Position numbers and translations under genes: made by a program
In this document: positions 35,267 through 43,719 of the stretch, in pieces
Layout: the number at the start of each line of letters is the position of its first letter
Numbering within the stretch: position 1 is the first letter of the stretch
NCBI GenBank assembly: GCA_023230925.1
Contig: JALNWK010000006.1
Span: 16,372 to 80,371 of the forward strand
Direction of reading: 5' to 3'
DNA length: 64,000 nt
Source of the DNA: Limnochordia bacterium
GTDB taxonomy: Bacteria; Bacillota; Limnochordia; DUMW01
The notes under the pieces: generated by a model
Databases searched by the model: none
Told to the model about the DNA's origin: nothing
The model's input: the letters and a program-made list of their open reading frames with translations, nothing else

Positions 35267-35331
35267 TAGGGTCGGACGTTGGACAGACTCACCTAATATA
35301 CGGGCAGCCGTCCCAAGGGAGGGGAGGTGAT

Positions 35332-35484
35332 ATGGGGTCTTTTGGTGACAAGGGTCAGGCGGCAGCCGAATTTGCACTGCTGGCTGCCGCGTTGGCTACG
35401 GCATTGCTGCTAGTTAATCAACAGTTTACCCAAGCTCTCAATTTGTACTTTCAGAAGTTGTTTTATTTGCTTCAGCTTTCTTAG
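35332..35484 (+). CDS. Flp-type pilin-like small protein 1
   Basis: 50 residues: a short basic/polar leader ending in Gly (MGSFGDKG), then QAAAEFALLAAALATALLL. This is the prepilin-peptidase site with Glu at mature position 5 followed by a hydrophobic helix. It ends without a globular domain, as in Flp pilins and TadE-type pseudopilins. It follows the cluster promoter. ATG 35332 has GGGAGGGGAGGTGAT upstream. It could be a minor pilin rather than the main subunit. Confidence 0.75.
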   Translation: MGSFGDKGQAAAEFALLAAALATALLLVNQQFTQALNLYFQKLFYLLQLS

Positions 35485-35565
35485 CCTTGCGTATTTGAGC
35501 TGCGGGGTGAAAGGGGTGATGAATCGGTAGATAACCCAGCAGTATCAAGGAGGAGGTGTTCATGC

Positions 35566-35739
35566 TTGCAGAAAAACGTAAGGCGGTTGTTCCAAGACGA
35601 AACAGGGCAAAGCATGGCCGAATATGGTCTGCTTACCGCTCTGATTGCCGTTGTCACCATTGCAGCGGTAAAGGCAATTGGTACAAGCATTAGTACCAAG
35701 TTCAATACACTAGCACAAGAAATTTCAGGTACACCATAA
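35566..35739 (+). CDS. flp: Flp/Tad major pilin
   Basis: 57 residues, easily missed because it is short and starts with TTG. The leader ends ...LFQDETG, followed by the Flp signature QSMAEYGLLTALIAVVTIAA (Glu5-Tyr6 after the cleavage site) and a short amphipathic tail. TTG 35566 follows AGGAGGAGGTG. A different frame starting at ATG 35562 gives a non-pilin sequence and is rejected. It is processed by the TadV-like peptidase encoded next and assembled by TadA/B/C into Tad pili. Confidence 0.85.
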   Translation: MQKNVRRLFQDETGQSMAEYGLLTALIAVVTIAAVKAIGTSISTKFNTLAQEISGTP

Positions 35740-35746
35740 TATCTAA

Positions 35747-35770
35747 CTCCCAGTTGGAGTGGGAGGCTTT
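35747..35770 (+). terminator. Stem-loop after the major pilin gene
   Basis: CTCCCA (35747-35752) and TGGGAG (35760-35765) flank a seven-base loop and are followed by GCTTT. A partial terminator or mRNA-stabilising hairpin here would allow more pilin than assembly machinery to be made. The U tract is weak. Confidence 0.5.
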
Positions 35771-35853
35771 CCGGCATAAACATGGATTGATTGCGTAGAT
35801 TTGCAGGGAGAAGGCCAGGGGAATCCCTGGCCCATCCTTTTTGGAGGGGTTTT

Positions 35854-36336
35854 ATGGTCCCGAAGATCATTAACACTAGCTTGATATTGGGGCTGCTCTA
35901 TAGCAGTTATACGGACTATCGGACGAACCGAATTTATAATATCGTTACCATACCCTTAATTGGGTTCGGTTTTGCAGCAAACAGCATTTACTATGGGTTC
36001 ACTGGTTTGGTTTCTTCTTTGCTAGGATGTTTACTGTCTTCAGCACCCCTCTTCATTGCTTTTCTGCTAGGTGGTCTCGGTGGCGGTGATGTGAAACTAA
36101 TGGCGGCCGTTGGTGCGTTAAAGGGCATAGACTTCGGTATTCTGGCCTTGTTTTTCACCGTGACCGTAGGGGCATTGTGGGCGTTAGTTCTTTTAGCCAA
36201 ACATGGGGAATTGGGTTCCTTGATCCAGCGGCTTGTAACAGGAAGGTTAACAGACTGCTCGTCCAAGCTCACCCTTCCCTATGGAATAGCTATTACCTGT
36301 GGCTCTTTGCTGGCCCTGGGAGTATCTTGGCTATGA
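35854..36336 (+). CDS. tadV: Prepilin peptidase TadV/CpaA
   Basis: A 160-residue membrane aspartic protease that cleaves Flp and TadE-like prepilins. About five to six hydrophobic segments are visible. The two catalytic Asp residues are seen in SSYTDYRT near residue 19 and in the GGGDVKLMAA (GxGD) motif near residue 80. It lacks the methylase half of larger PilD enzymes, as expected for TadV. ATG 35854 follows GGAGGGG and an earlier in-frame start is rejected. Confidence 0.92.
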   Translation: MVPKIINTSLILGLLYSSYTDYRTNRIYNIVTIPLIGFGFAANSIYYGFTGLVSSLLGCLLSSAPLFIAFLLGGLGGGDVKLMAAVGALKGIDFGILALFFTVTVGALWALVLLAKHGELGSLIQRLVTGRLTDCSSKLTLPYGIAITCGSLLALGVSWL

Positions 36337-36363
36337 AAGAGGCCAGACAAAGGAGGGGAAAAC

Positions 36364-36747
36364 ATGATAGACCTTAGTTGTGACCGGGGTCAAGTTCTAC
36401 TGGAGGCGGCGATTGTGTTACCCTTGCTATTGCTAGTCACGACAGGGATTATTTACCTGGCCATTGTGTTTAACGACGGGTTAGTTCATCGTTATATTAC
36501 TTTTGATGCCGTTCGTGAGGCTGCTGTTGCGGGGGGTGTTGAGTTTTATGCACAGAACTTATACACAGCCCATAGTTTGCTTATGTTTCGGGGCGGTGCC
36601 CAACTGGACTTTGCGGTGGAGAACAACCAGGTAGCTGGCCAAGGGACTCTCTACCGATACTTGCAGTTTCCTGTTTTCCTACGCAAGGTTCCCGCTGCTT
36701 TGTTCCGTACCAAGTATCGGTTAACATGTAGTCCCAGAACTAACTAA
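36364..36747 (+). CDS. tadE: TadE-like pseudopilin 1
   Basis: 127 residues. The leader DLSCDRG precedes QVLLEAAIVLPLLLLVTTGII, a prepilin site with Glu5 and a hydrophobic helix. The RYITFDAVREAAVAGG segment typical of TadE/TadF follows. The rest is a small globular domain. It is probably a minor pilin needed for assembly. ATG 36364 has AAAGGAGGGG upstream. Confidence 0.85.
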   Translation: MIDLSCDRGQVLLEAAIVLPLLLLVTTGIIYLAIVFNDGLVHRYITFDAVREAAVAGGVEFYAQNLYTAHSLLMFRGGAQLDFAVENNQVAGQGTLYRYLQFPVFLRKVPAALFRTKYRLTCSPRTN

Positions 36748-36923
36748 GGGGTCATCTACTAACGGGCTATTTCCCATCCTGAGAGCAAGTACCCTGGGCA
36801 CACAAAGCGAAGGTGCAGGTTCTTTGCCCGGTAGATTAACATCATGGATTCCTCTTTTGACGATGGGTATGACCTCTATTCCATCTAAAATATAGTCAGC
36901 ATTTATGCTATCGCGCTAAGGAG
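36748..36923. other. Leader region with stem-loop between pilus genes
   Basis: About 175 bases without a gene. GGG-CACA-CAAAG (about 36797-36808) can pair with CTTTG-CCC (about 36822-36829), a bulged stem. A CTGAGA...TACCC piece recalls a TPP riboswitch but the rest of that element is missing. No convincing promoter was found. Confidence 0.35.
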
Positions 36924-36935
36924 GTGATGGGCCTA

Positions 36936-37679
36936 TTGTTTGATTCCGCCGGAAGGTGGAATCGTGGCCCAGTTTGTATGAGTAAATTACATCGAAGGGA
37001 GAAGCAGGCACTAACCCAAAACCGAAAGTCATCTGTGTTCCCCCAGTGTCAAAGCGGTCAAGCGGGCATTATGGTTGCTTTGATTCTAGCTGTGGCTGTG
37101 CTGTGTGCTGCAGCTGTTTCCCACACCGGGGAGCTGACCTTGGCCAAAATGCAAGCACAGATTGCAGCGGATGCAGGCGCACAAACCGCGGCGGCAGTTC
37201 TAGCCGATGGATTGAATACCGTGGCAATTACCAATGTCATTTTGGTGGGAGGAACCCTTTTGGTGCCGATCACCGAGGGATTAAGCGGTGCATTAGCACG
37301 GGGTGCCCATGTGGCCCAGCAAGTTGCGGTCAACACAACACCCGCGCTTAGTATTACCCTTGGAGAAACTGCTGCCTTTAATAGCGGAGCCGATTTTGCC
37401 GTCCCAACGGTGCTACCGGAGATGCATCTACAACGGGCGGCATTGGGATACGAGGATCTGCTATCATACCAGGATAAAAACGTTCGACATGTCGGCTTTG
37501 CAGCCATGAAGGAACCGAAAAGTATTGCCAGTGGTTTTGCGGGTAACTTGGTGGATAAATGGAAGAAGGCATCAATGATTTCCTACGCCAAAGGCGTAGT
37601 GATTTGGGATGGCTTCGGTTTGGAGATGATCCGGTCCTTTATACCCGCTTACGAAGCAGGCTTGACGACTAATCTTTAG
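36936..37679 (+). CDS. TadG-like pilus assembly protein
   Basis: 247 residues. A basic leader ends at QSG, then QAGIMVALILAVAVLCAAAVS forms the membrane segment. LTLAKMQAQIAADAGAQTAAAVLADGLN follows, the pattern of the TadG/DUF2134 N terminus. The remainder is Ala/Gly-rich and ends in a region without recognisable domains. It lacks the Glu5 of processed pseudopilins. TTG 36936 follows AAGGAGGTGAT; GTG 36924 and ATG 36978 are alternatives, so the start is uncertain. Confidence 0.65.
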   Translation: MFDSAGRWNRGPVCMSKLHRREKQALTQNRKSSVFPQCQSGQAGIMVALILAVAVLCAAAVSHTGELTLAKMQAQIAADAGAQTAAAVLADGLNTVAITNVILVGGTLLVPITEGLSGALARGAHVAQQVAVNTTPALSITLGETAAFNSGADFAVPTVLPEMHLQRAALGYEDLLSYQDKNVRHVGFAAMKEPKSIASGFAGNLVDKWKKASMISYAKGVVIWDGFGLEMIRSFIPAYEAGLTTNL

Positions 37680-37695
37680 AAAGTGAGGACTCTGG

Positions 37696-38082
37696 ATGGA
37701 TAGTGAAAGGGGACAAGCTTTGCTAGAAATGGCTGTGCTCCTACCCCTGCTGTTGGGTCTTTTCTTTGCCATCGCCCAAGTTGGGCTATTGTACAACACT
37801 AAGCAACTAATGTATATGGCGGCCCACCATGGCGCGTTGGTAGCAGCCTCAGGTGGTGATGGAGTATTTGAGGCCAGGGACTTGCTGCTAGAAAACGGCA
37901 TTCATGAAAACCGGATTAGTCGGGTTGAAGAGCAACGGAATGGGAACCTAGTTACCTTGACTATCCAGTGTTCAGTTCCTCCGCTATTTGGACTTGAACC
38001 CTTCGGACAAAGAGAACACATCCTTACCGCACAGGTAACCATGGGCCAACAACTCATCCCCCGTATTCCGGGGGATGGTTGA
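37696..38082 (+). CDS. TadE-like pseudopilin 2
   Basis: 128 residues. DSERG precedes QALLEMAVLLPLLLGLFFAI, a prepilin cleavage context with Glu5, followed by QLMYMAAHHGALVAASGG. A short beta-rich domain closes the protein. It is a second TadE/F-type minor pilin of the cluster. ATG 37696 with GTGAGGA upstream. Confidence 0.82.
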   Translation: MDSERGQALLEMAVLLPLLLGLFFAIAQVGLLYNTKQLMYMAAHHGALVAASGGDGVFEARDLLLENGIHENRISRVEEQRNGNLVTLTIQCSVPPLFGLEPFGQREHILTAQVTMGQQLIPRIPGDG

Positions 38083-38137
38083 TGGGACAATCCAGGAAGT
38101 CTTCTACCTGTAAATTATGTTTTAGGAGAGTGAGAAC

Positions 38138-38752
38138 TTGCAGTATTTACGGGTCTTCGCAGTGGTCGGTATGGTCTTGGGCCTCCCATCGACTGTCTGT
38201 GCCCAATCATACATATATGCCGATGCCGAGACTACAATCTCCTGGCTGACCAAAACCATTGAGTCGCCCCAGGAGCTCAGTGATATCCTACATTGGCTTT
38301 TTCATCGGTTTAGCTCGGATGATGTGTTGCTATCTCTGTGCCCCGTTAATGCTTCCTTGGAACTTCAGATATTGGCAAAGACCTCAGCATCATCGGTCTC
38401 ATTGGAAGTCCCCCTGCCGGCGGATAGTAGGTTGCTTGCCATTTTACGTTCTGTGGGGCAGGGATACCTAGTTGAGACCATGGCCTTCTATACCCCTTGG
38501 TCACCTAGCAAAGTGGCTGAGTTTTACCAGATGGGACTGGTCGAATCCGGATGGAGTCCGGTGTACAACCTGCGTCACACTGATGGAATGATCCCTAGGA
38601 GAGTCTTATCCTTTGTGAAGGGATCAGAGGGGAGGTACATCATGATTGATGAGGGTATTGATCCTTTAACTTTCGTACAGCTAGTTTGCTACCGAGTAGT
38701 GACCAGTCAGTATGATGCGGTATTCAAAGGAGGGATGAGTCATGCACAATAA
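38138..38752 (+). CDS. Secreted protein of unknown function in the Tad cluster
   Basis: 204 residues, no family recognised. A signal peptide is clear (FAVVGMVLGLPSTVCAQS, likely cut after CA or AQ). The mature part has a helical start (ISWLTKTIESPQELSDILHWL). A later stretch (YTPWSPSKVAEFYQMGLVESGWSP) recalls periplasmic proteins with a small alpha/beta domain. The TTG start at 38138 follows GGAGAGTGAG. It overlaps cpaB by 11 bases, so it is probably part of the pilus system, perhaps a periplasmic accessory like RcpB/TadD. Confidence 0.6.
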   Translation: MQYLRVFAVVGMVLGLPSTVCAQSYIYADAETTISWLTKTIESPQELSDILHWLFHRFSSDDVLLSLCPVNASLELQILAKTSASSVSLEVPLPADSRLLAILRSVGQGYLVETMAFYTPWSPSKVAEFYQMGLVESGWSPVYNLRHTDGMIPRRVLSFVKGSEGRYIMIDEGIDPLTFVQLVCYRVVTSQYDAVFKGGMSHAQ

Positions 38753-39599
38753 GCGTCGTTTCCTGATTGCCTTGGCACTGGCGATCTTGGCGGCATTGTT
38801 TGCCGTTCGACACTTGCAGGCAGTTGAAACGCGGAAAATACTAGGCAACCAATCCGGTCGAGCGATCGTGACCGTAAAACCAGTATCCAAGGGGACTAAG
38901 ATCACGCCGGATGTGATAGCCTATCTACCCATAGCCGAGGAGTTGATTCCTGCAAACGCGTTCATTGATGTAGAGACAATCCTGGGACGAACAACAGCAA
39001 GGGATCTACCCAAAGGAAGCCTGTTGCTAGAAGAACACTTGATTACGGGGCGAACCCTAGCACAACGCTTAGCTGGTTCCTTGTATGGTTTTACTCTATC
39101 TGTGGATGAGCGAAATGCCATCGCTGGTTTGCTACGTCCAGGAGACTATGTGGATGTAATCAGTGTCCTTGCTGGGCGCGCCCTTACTGGAGCAGCAAGT
39201 GTCACCGTATTACGCCAGGTTCCGGTCATGGCTGTTAACGGTGTCCTAGGAGGGGATAGTCTGACATCGGGAACCGGACGAACAACGGTCACCCTTGGCC
39301 TTTCTTTGCACGAGGCCCAGACGTTGGCCTTATTCGAAGAGTATAGCACATTGAGGTTGATCCTGTGTTCCGAACTAGGGGATGGCGGCACAGGTTCAGT
39401 AGAACCAACTGAATTGGAGCAGGTTCTATCCCAACAGGGTATCAACCTCAGGGATGAATTTTCTACCGACACAACGGACTGGAACAGTCTATTACAGGGA
39501 ATTAGTTGGCCTGGTACTTCCACCATAGTTGATGGTTCACTAGGTACCGGTGGAGAGGTCATCCGGGGAACTACTGTGGAAAGACGAGATCTTAACTAG
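38742..39599 (+). CDS. cpaB: Flp pilus assembly protein CpaB/RcpC
   Basis: 285 residues. An N-terminal membrane segment (FLIALALAILAALFAVRHL) is followed by a SAF domain (IVTVKPVSKGTKITPDVI, GRTTARDLPKGSLLLEEHL). Then comes the CpaB/RcpC domain (TLSVDERNAIAGLLRPGDYVDVI, TVTLGLSLHEAQTLALFE). It is a periplasmic component of the Tad pilus channel. ATG 38742 has AAAGGAGGGATGAG upstream. Confidence 0.92.
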   Translation: MHNKRRFLIALALAILAALFAVRHLQAVETRKILGNQSGRAIVTVKPVSKGTKITPDVIAYLPIAEELIPANAFIDVETILGRTTARDLPKGSLLLEEHLITGRTLAQRLAGSLYGFTLSVDERNAIAGLLRPGDYVDVISVLAGRALTGAASVTVLRQVPVMAVNGVLGGDSLTSGTGRTTVTLGLSLHEAQTLALFEEYSTLRLILCSELGDGGTGSVEPTELEQVLSQQGINLRDEFSTDTTDWNSLLQGISWPGTSTIVDGSLGTGGEVIRGTTVERRDLN

Positions 39600-39622
39600 A
39601 AATGACTGGAAGGAGTAGATAG

Positions 39623-40786
39623 ATGCGCAAACTAATACAGGCAATCATCGTTGGTTTACTGGTGGTGGGTTTGGTCAGTCTTTGCAGTGGTGAAGTCATT
39701 AGTGTCGCAGAGCATTGCTCCCTTGTGATACCAGGTAGTAGGTTAGAACGGGTAGCTGTGGGAAATCCCCGGGTGGCTGATGTGCAGCTGATCAGTTCCA
39801 CCGAGTTTTTGGTTAATGGCAAGAGCCCCGGGAGAACTAACATCTTAGTGTGGGACGAGGATGAAGTAAGAGAGTATACCGTGTATGTGACCACAAATGA
39901 TGAGCAACTCCCGGAGGAATGGTTTGAGGAAGTCGGTCAACAACTCCATCGATGGGGAATCGATCTAAGAAAAGTCGGCCCGGTGGCGATACTGGAGGGG
40001 GAGACGGCAACCGCAGCACAGCTAGCCGCTGCCGAGCATATTACAAGCCGACTTTTTGATGATGTGGCCAGTCTAGTAAGGTTGTCTACAGATGAGACTC
40101 CTGTATTTGACGACTACAGCCAGATCCAGTTAATCACTTATATTGTTGAGCTAAGCGAAGGGTCCCTGCGAACCCTGGGTATCGATTGGCAAAGGACCAT
40201 TGCCTCTGATGAGTTTGGTTTGCTTAATCTAGCTAGTGTTGCTCAATTAAGTGCATTGATCAACAAGATCGAAATGATGGAGCAGACCGGCAAGGCTTCA
40301 ATACTTGCCAATCCTGTTCTGCTGGTAACCAGCGGGAAACCAGCGCGTTTTCTGGCCGGGGGGCAAGTGCCTATCCCCGTCGAAAGCGGCGAGAACCTAC
40401 AGATTCAATGGAAGGAATACGGGGTTTCGGTCCAGGTTACAGCCAGGATAGAGGAGGATACGATTGTGATCAAGATTGAGCCGGAGGTGAGCTCCCTTGA
40501 TTGGGCCAATGCGGTAAACACCAAGGGTGGTACCATACCTGCCTTGCGTACCCGGAGCTTGTATACCGAAGTGCGAATGCTTCCCCATGAAACCCTAGTG
40601 TTAGGCGGTCTTTTCATTCAGGAAGAAGCTAAAAGTCACGATAAGGTACCTTTGCTAGGAAGCTTGCCGTTGCTTGGTGGACTGTTTAGGACATCCTCCA
40701 TTGAAAAAAGAAACACGGAACTAGTAATCCTGCTCTCAGCATTTCCAAAAACGAAAGGTCTAGGGAGAGTGAGCAGTCTTGACTAG
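39623..40786 (+). CDS. cpaC: Tad pilus secretin CpaC/RcpA
   Basis: 387 residues with signal peptide (LIQAIIVGLLVVGLVSLCSG). The N-terminal pilus-formation domain has RLERVAVGNPRVADVQLISS and GKSPGRTNILVWD. The C-terminal secretin domain has ASILANPVLLVTSGKPARFLAGGQVPIP, cut by its usual spacing, and VLGGLFIQEEAKSHDKVPLLG. It ends with the LGGLF lip. Secretins form rings in an outer membrane, so its presence argues for a diderm envelope. ATG 39623 follows GGAAGGAG. It overlaps the next gene by eight bases. Confidence 0.92.
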   Translation: MRKLIQAIIVGLLVVGLVSLCSGEVISVAEHCSLVIPGSRLERVAVGNPRVADVQLISSTEFLVNGKSPGRTNILVWDEDEVREYTVYVTTNDEQLPEEWFEEVGQQLHRWGIDLRKVGPVAILEGETATAAQLAAAEHITSRLFDDVASLVRLSTDETPVFDDYSQIQLITYIVELSEGSLRTLGIDWQRTIASDEFGLLNLASVAQLSALINKIEMMEQTGKASILANPVLLVTSGKPARFLAGGQVPIPVESGENLQIQWKEYGVSVQVTARIEEDTIVIKIEPEVSSLDWANAVNTKGGTIPALRTRSLYTEVRMLPHETLVLGGLFIQEEAKSHDKVPLLGSLPLLGGLFRTSSIEKRNTELVILLSAFPKTKGLGRVSSLD

Positions 40787-42791
40787 AGATAAACCACTGA
40801 TTTTCGCTGTGACGGGGGCCAAAGGCGGGGTAGGTTGCACTCATCTTGCCACCCAGTTGGCACAATCCTTTGCTTTGGCTGGCAAGAGCACTGTGATCTG
40901 TGATCTAAACTGGCGGACGGGAGGGGATGTTCATCTATTTCTTGGTACCCCGATAGAAACCTCTGTCTACGACTGGCTGCAGACCAAACAGACCGGGAGA
41001 CGCTCTAGCATCAGTGCCTACTTACAGCTTCATGAAAGTGGGTTGCAGGTTCTGGCAACACCATCCTTCGGCATGAAAATCGGGTACGGACAGGATGTAT
41101 GTGAGCTTGCTTCCGCTTTGACTCCCTTAGCTGAAGTGGTCGTATTTGATTGTGGTACGGCGCTAGATGAAGTCACGATGTCTGCGATGGATGCTGCGGA
41201 TGTCGTCTTGTTAGCAACTACCGGTGATGTTGTTGCTTTGGAGAATCTGCTAAACCGGATTGAACGCTTACGGGAGTTGCAGTACGTGCAGGATCGGTTT
41301 CGTCTGGTTTTGAATGAACGATCCCGCCTCGAGATTTCTTTCTCTGAGATGAAGGCGCTTCTGGGTGGTGAGTTCTATGGGATTATACCTGAGGGACTTT
41401 CGGAAGCCTTCATGGCAATCAGGGAAATCGCGGAGCGTCTATGGAGTGAACACGTCGATGGGGTCCTTTTTCCCCAGATAGAAAAGAAGGAGTCCTTCTT
41501 TTCTAGATTGGTTCCGAAATTGAGGATACGGTCGCCCAAAAAGCAGGAAGAGCCACCGATTGAGGAATCCGTAGATGCGATTGGTCTCAGGAAGATCAAA
41601 ATCGAGGTACATCAACAACTCATGGACCGAATCGATATCAGGAAGATTGACCTTGCTCCCGATACAGGAGAAAACTTGCGTAAACAGGTGGAGCAGCACG
41701 TTACAGATATCTTATCCGGATACCGCCAGCTAAAAAACAACCGGCCCCTCCGGTTAACCTTGGTCAAAGAGATCGTCAATGAGGTATTGGGGCTAGGTCA
41801 TCTTGAAGAGTTCTTACAGGATCCTGAGGTAACAGAGATTATGGTCAATGGAGCTGAACAGGTTTACGTGGAAAGAAGGGGAAGGATCGAGTTGACTGAT
41901 CGTACCTTCATTAATGATGCCCAAGTCCTACAGATCCTAGAGCGGATCCTCGCACCTTTAGGTCGCCGGATTGATGAAAGCTCCCCCATGGTAGATGCCC
42001 GGCTGCCCGATGGTTCTCGGGTCAATGCGGTTATTCCGCCCTTAGCTGTCGATTGTCCAACATTGACGATCCGTAAGTTTGAGGTAGTACCTTTTACGAT
42101 GAAGGACCTAGTGCTGAAAGGAACCATTGATAGACAAACAGCTGACATCGTCAGTGAGGCCGTCAGAGCCAAGAGGAACATTATCATCTCAGGGGGCACA
42201 GGTTCAGGGAAGACTACGTTGCTCAATGTGCTTTCGGACTTCATTGGTAGGGATGAGCGGATTATTACCATCGAGGATGCTGCGGAGTTGCGACTAAAAC
42301 AGGCCCATGTGATTCGTCTAGAGGCTAGACCCGCTAACATTGAAGGAAAAGGCGAGGTCGCCATTAGGGATTTGGTACGTAATGCGCTGCGCATGCGACC
42401 TGATCGGATTATTGTTGGAGAGGTCCGGGGTGGTGAAGCTTTGGATATGCTCCAAGCTATGAATACAGGACACAAGGGCTCATTAAGCACCATCCATGCA
42501 AACTCGCCAAGGGATGCCATTTCCAGGCTAGAGACCATGGTCCTTATGGCCGATGTGGACCTTCCCCTTGGGGCCATTCGCAATCAGATCGCCTCAGCGA
42601 TTGACCTAATCATCCATATGAGCCGCCAAAGTGATGGTTCCCGGCGGGTAATTAGTATGGCACAGATTAAGGGAATAAGGGAGGGAGAGATCGTCCTAGG
42701 TGATCTACTCAGAACCCCGGCAAAGGCTTCTGAGGAGTACGAAGGCCCTCATTCTCAAGCTGTCTCTGCGGTGGGAGATATCGGAGGCTAG
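40779..42791 (+). CDS. Fused CpaE (TadZ)-CpaF (TadA) protein: MinD-like ATPase plus pilus secretion ATPase
   Basis: 670 residues in one uninterrupted frame. Residues 1 to about 235 are a MinD/ParA-like CpaE/TadZ domain (FAVTGAKGGVGCTHLATQLA, VICDLNWRTGGDVHL, VVFDCGTALDE). Its Walker A has Cys where the P-loop Lys belongs (KGGVGCT). After a ~50-residue linker comes a full CpaF/TadA ATPase. It has EEFLQDPEVTEIMVNG, Walker A GGTGSGKTT near 470, EDAAEL, Walker B DRIIVGEVRG near 540 and GSLSTIHAN. The TTG start at 40779 follows AGGGAGAGTGAG. The two are normally separate proteins. The fusion would tie polar localisation to the assembly motor. Confidence 0.9.
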   Translation: MTRDKPLIFAVTGAKGGVGCTHLATQLAQSFALAGKSTVICDLNWRTGGDVHLFLGTPIETSVYDWLQTKQTGRRSSISAYLQLHESGLQVLATPSFGMKIGYGQDVCELASALTPLAEVVVFDCGTALDEVTMSAMDAADVVLLATTGDVVALENLLNRIERLRELQYVQDRFRLVLNERSRLEISFSEMKALLGGEFYGIIPEGLSEAFMAIREIAERLWSEHVDGVLFPQIEKKESFFSRLVPKLRIRSPKKQEEPPIEESVDAIGLRKIKIEVHQQLMDRIDIRKIDLAPDTGENLRKQVEQHVTDILSGYRQLKNNRPLRLTLVKEIVNEVLGLGHLEEFLQDPEVTEIMVNGAEQVYVERRGRIELTDRTFINDAQVLQILERILAPLGRRIDESSPMVDARLPDGSRVNAVIPPLAVDCPTLTIRKFEVVPFTMKDLVLKGTIDRQTADIVSEAVRAKRNIIISGGTGSGKTTLLNVLSDFIGRDERIITIEDAAELRLKQAHVIRLEARPANIEGKGEVAIRDLVRNALRMRPDRIIVGEVRGGEALDMLQAMNTGHKGSLSTIHANSPRDAISRLETMVLMADVDLPLGAIRNQIASAIDLIIHMSRQSDGSRRVISMAQIKGIREGEIVLGDLLRTPAKASEEYEGPHSQAVSAVGDIGG

Positions 42792-42847
42792 TCTGAGATT
42801 AGTCAAATTCAATGTTTCTTCCTAAACGAGAAAAGGAGGTGGTGATC

Positions 42848-43630
42848 ATGATTGTCATTGTGGCTGGTCTTGTGTTCGGCGCGGTTTTTCTGGCGACTTC
42901 CAGTGGTTGGCCCTATCTTGAACGTATCTGGCGGTGGATACAACCCTTAGGTAAAAACCCCCTTTTCCTTGGATTAGGGGTGTTTCTGGTGGTGTATGCA
43001 CTACGGGGCAGTATTAGTCTAGGTCTGTTGCTTTCATTGAGTATTGTTAGCGCAGTAAAGGTAAAATCGATGTACTTGCGAAGACGCCGTTTTCATGCAT
43101 TGGATAGTCAGTTAGCCGATGGTCTTCTGTTATTGTCAAACGGCCTCAAAGCAGGTTTTAGTCTACGCCAAGCCCTGGAGATGGTGGGGCGGGAAATGGC
43201 AGATCCCTTGGGAGCTGAGATACGGGTGCTGGTCCATGAACTGGACCTAGGAATTTCGTTGCCCGAGGCCATGCGCCGTTTTTCTATTTCAGCGGAGCAT
43301 CCAGATGTAGAGCTGGCTGTTACCGCTATTCTTGTACAGCGGGTGACTGGGGGCAATTTGGCCGTAGCCTTAGAGCGGATCGCCGGTACGATAAATGAAC
43401 GTAGGCGGTTAGTCGGTAAGGTGCGGGCTATGACAAGCCAAGGCCGCCTTACAGGGGTGATTATTTCCTTGATGCCTGTAGTCTTGATGCTATTGCTTTT
43501 GCTCATCGCTCCGGACTTTGTGGCACCGCTGCTCTTTACTACCCAAGGGCGCTTACTGCTCACTCTAGGGGCCATGATGCAAGCCATCGGAGCGTTGTTG
43601 GTATGGCGGATTTGCTCTGTGGAATTGTAG
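42848..43630 (+). CDS. tadB: Tad pilus inner-membrane platform protein TadB
   Basis: 260 residues with N-terminal and C-terminal membrane helices around the T2SSF domain (LADGLLLLSNGLKAGFSLRQAL, RVTGGNLAVALERIAGTINERRRL). It forms the membrane platform for the TadA motor with TadC. ATG 42848 has AAAAGGAGGT seven bases upstream and is preferred to an earlier in-frame start at 42812. Confidence 0.92.
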   Translation: MIVIVAGLVFGAVFLATSSGWPYLERIWRWIQPLGKNPLFLGLGVFLVVYALRGSISLGLLLSLSIVSAVKVKSMYLRRRRFHALDSQLADGLLLLSNGLKAGFSLRQALEMVGREMADPLGAEIRVLVHELDLGISLPEAMRRFSISAEHPDVELAVTAILVQRVTGGNLAVALERIAGTINERRRLVGKVRAMTSQGRLTGVIISLMPVVLMLLLLLIAPDFVAPLLFTTQGRLLLTLGAMMQAIGALLVWRICSVEL

Positions 43631-43683
43631 TGGAACGTCAATGGAATAGAAAGGGTTCTATTTAGTGAGCGAGTATTCCTATA

Positions 43684-43719
43684 GAAAGGCGGTGTGGCGA
43701 CCTTTGGTCGCTTAATTCT
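43684..43719 (+). promoter_or_regulatory. tadC ribosome binding site with hairpin between SD and ATG
   Basis: AAAGGCGGTG (43685-43694) is about 26 bases before the ATG. GCGACC (43697-43702), loop TTT, GGTCGC (43706-43711) is a perfect 6-bp hairpin lying between. Folding leaves about ten bases of effective spacing. Confidence 0.55.

Noticed and set aside
35562..35680. ATG-started frame overlapping the major pilin gene
   Set aside because: The peptide is Cys/His/Arg-rich without a pilin signature; the +1 frame from TTG 35566 gives a canonical Flp pilin.
36748..36923. Riboswitch-like pieces (CTGAGA...TACCC, CACAAAGC) before the TadG-like gene
   Set aside because: They recall TPP or cyclic-di-GMP aptamers only in short stretches; the remaining conserved cores and pairing elements are absent.
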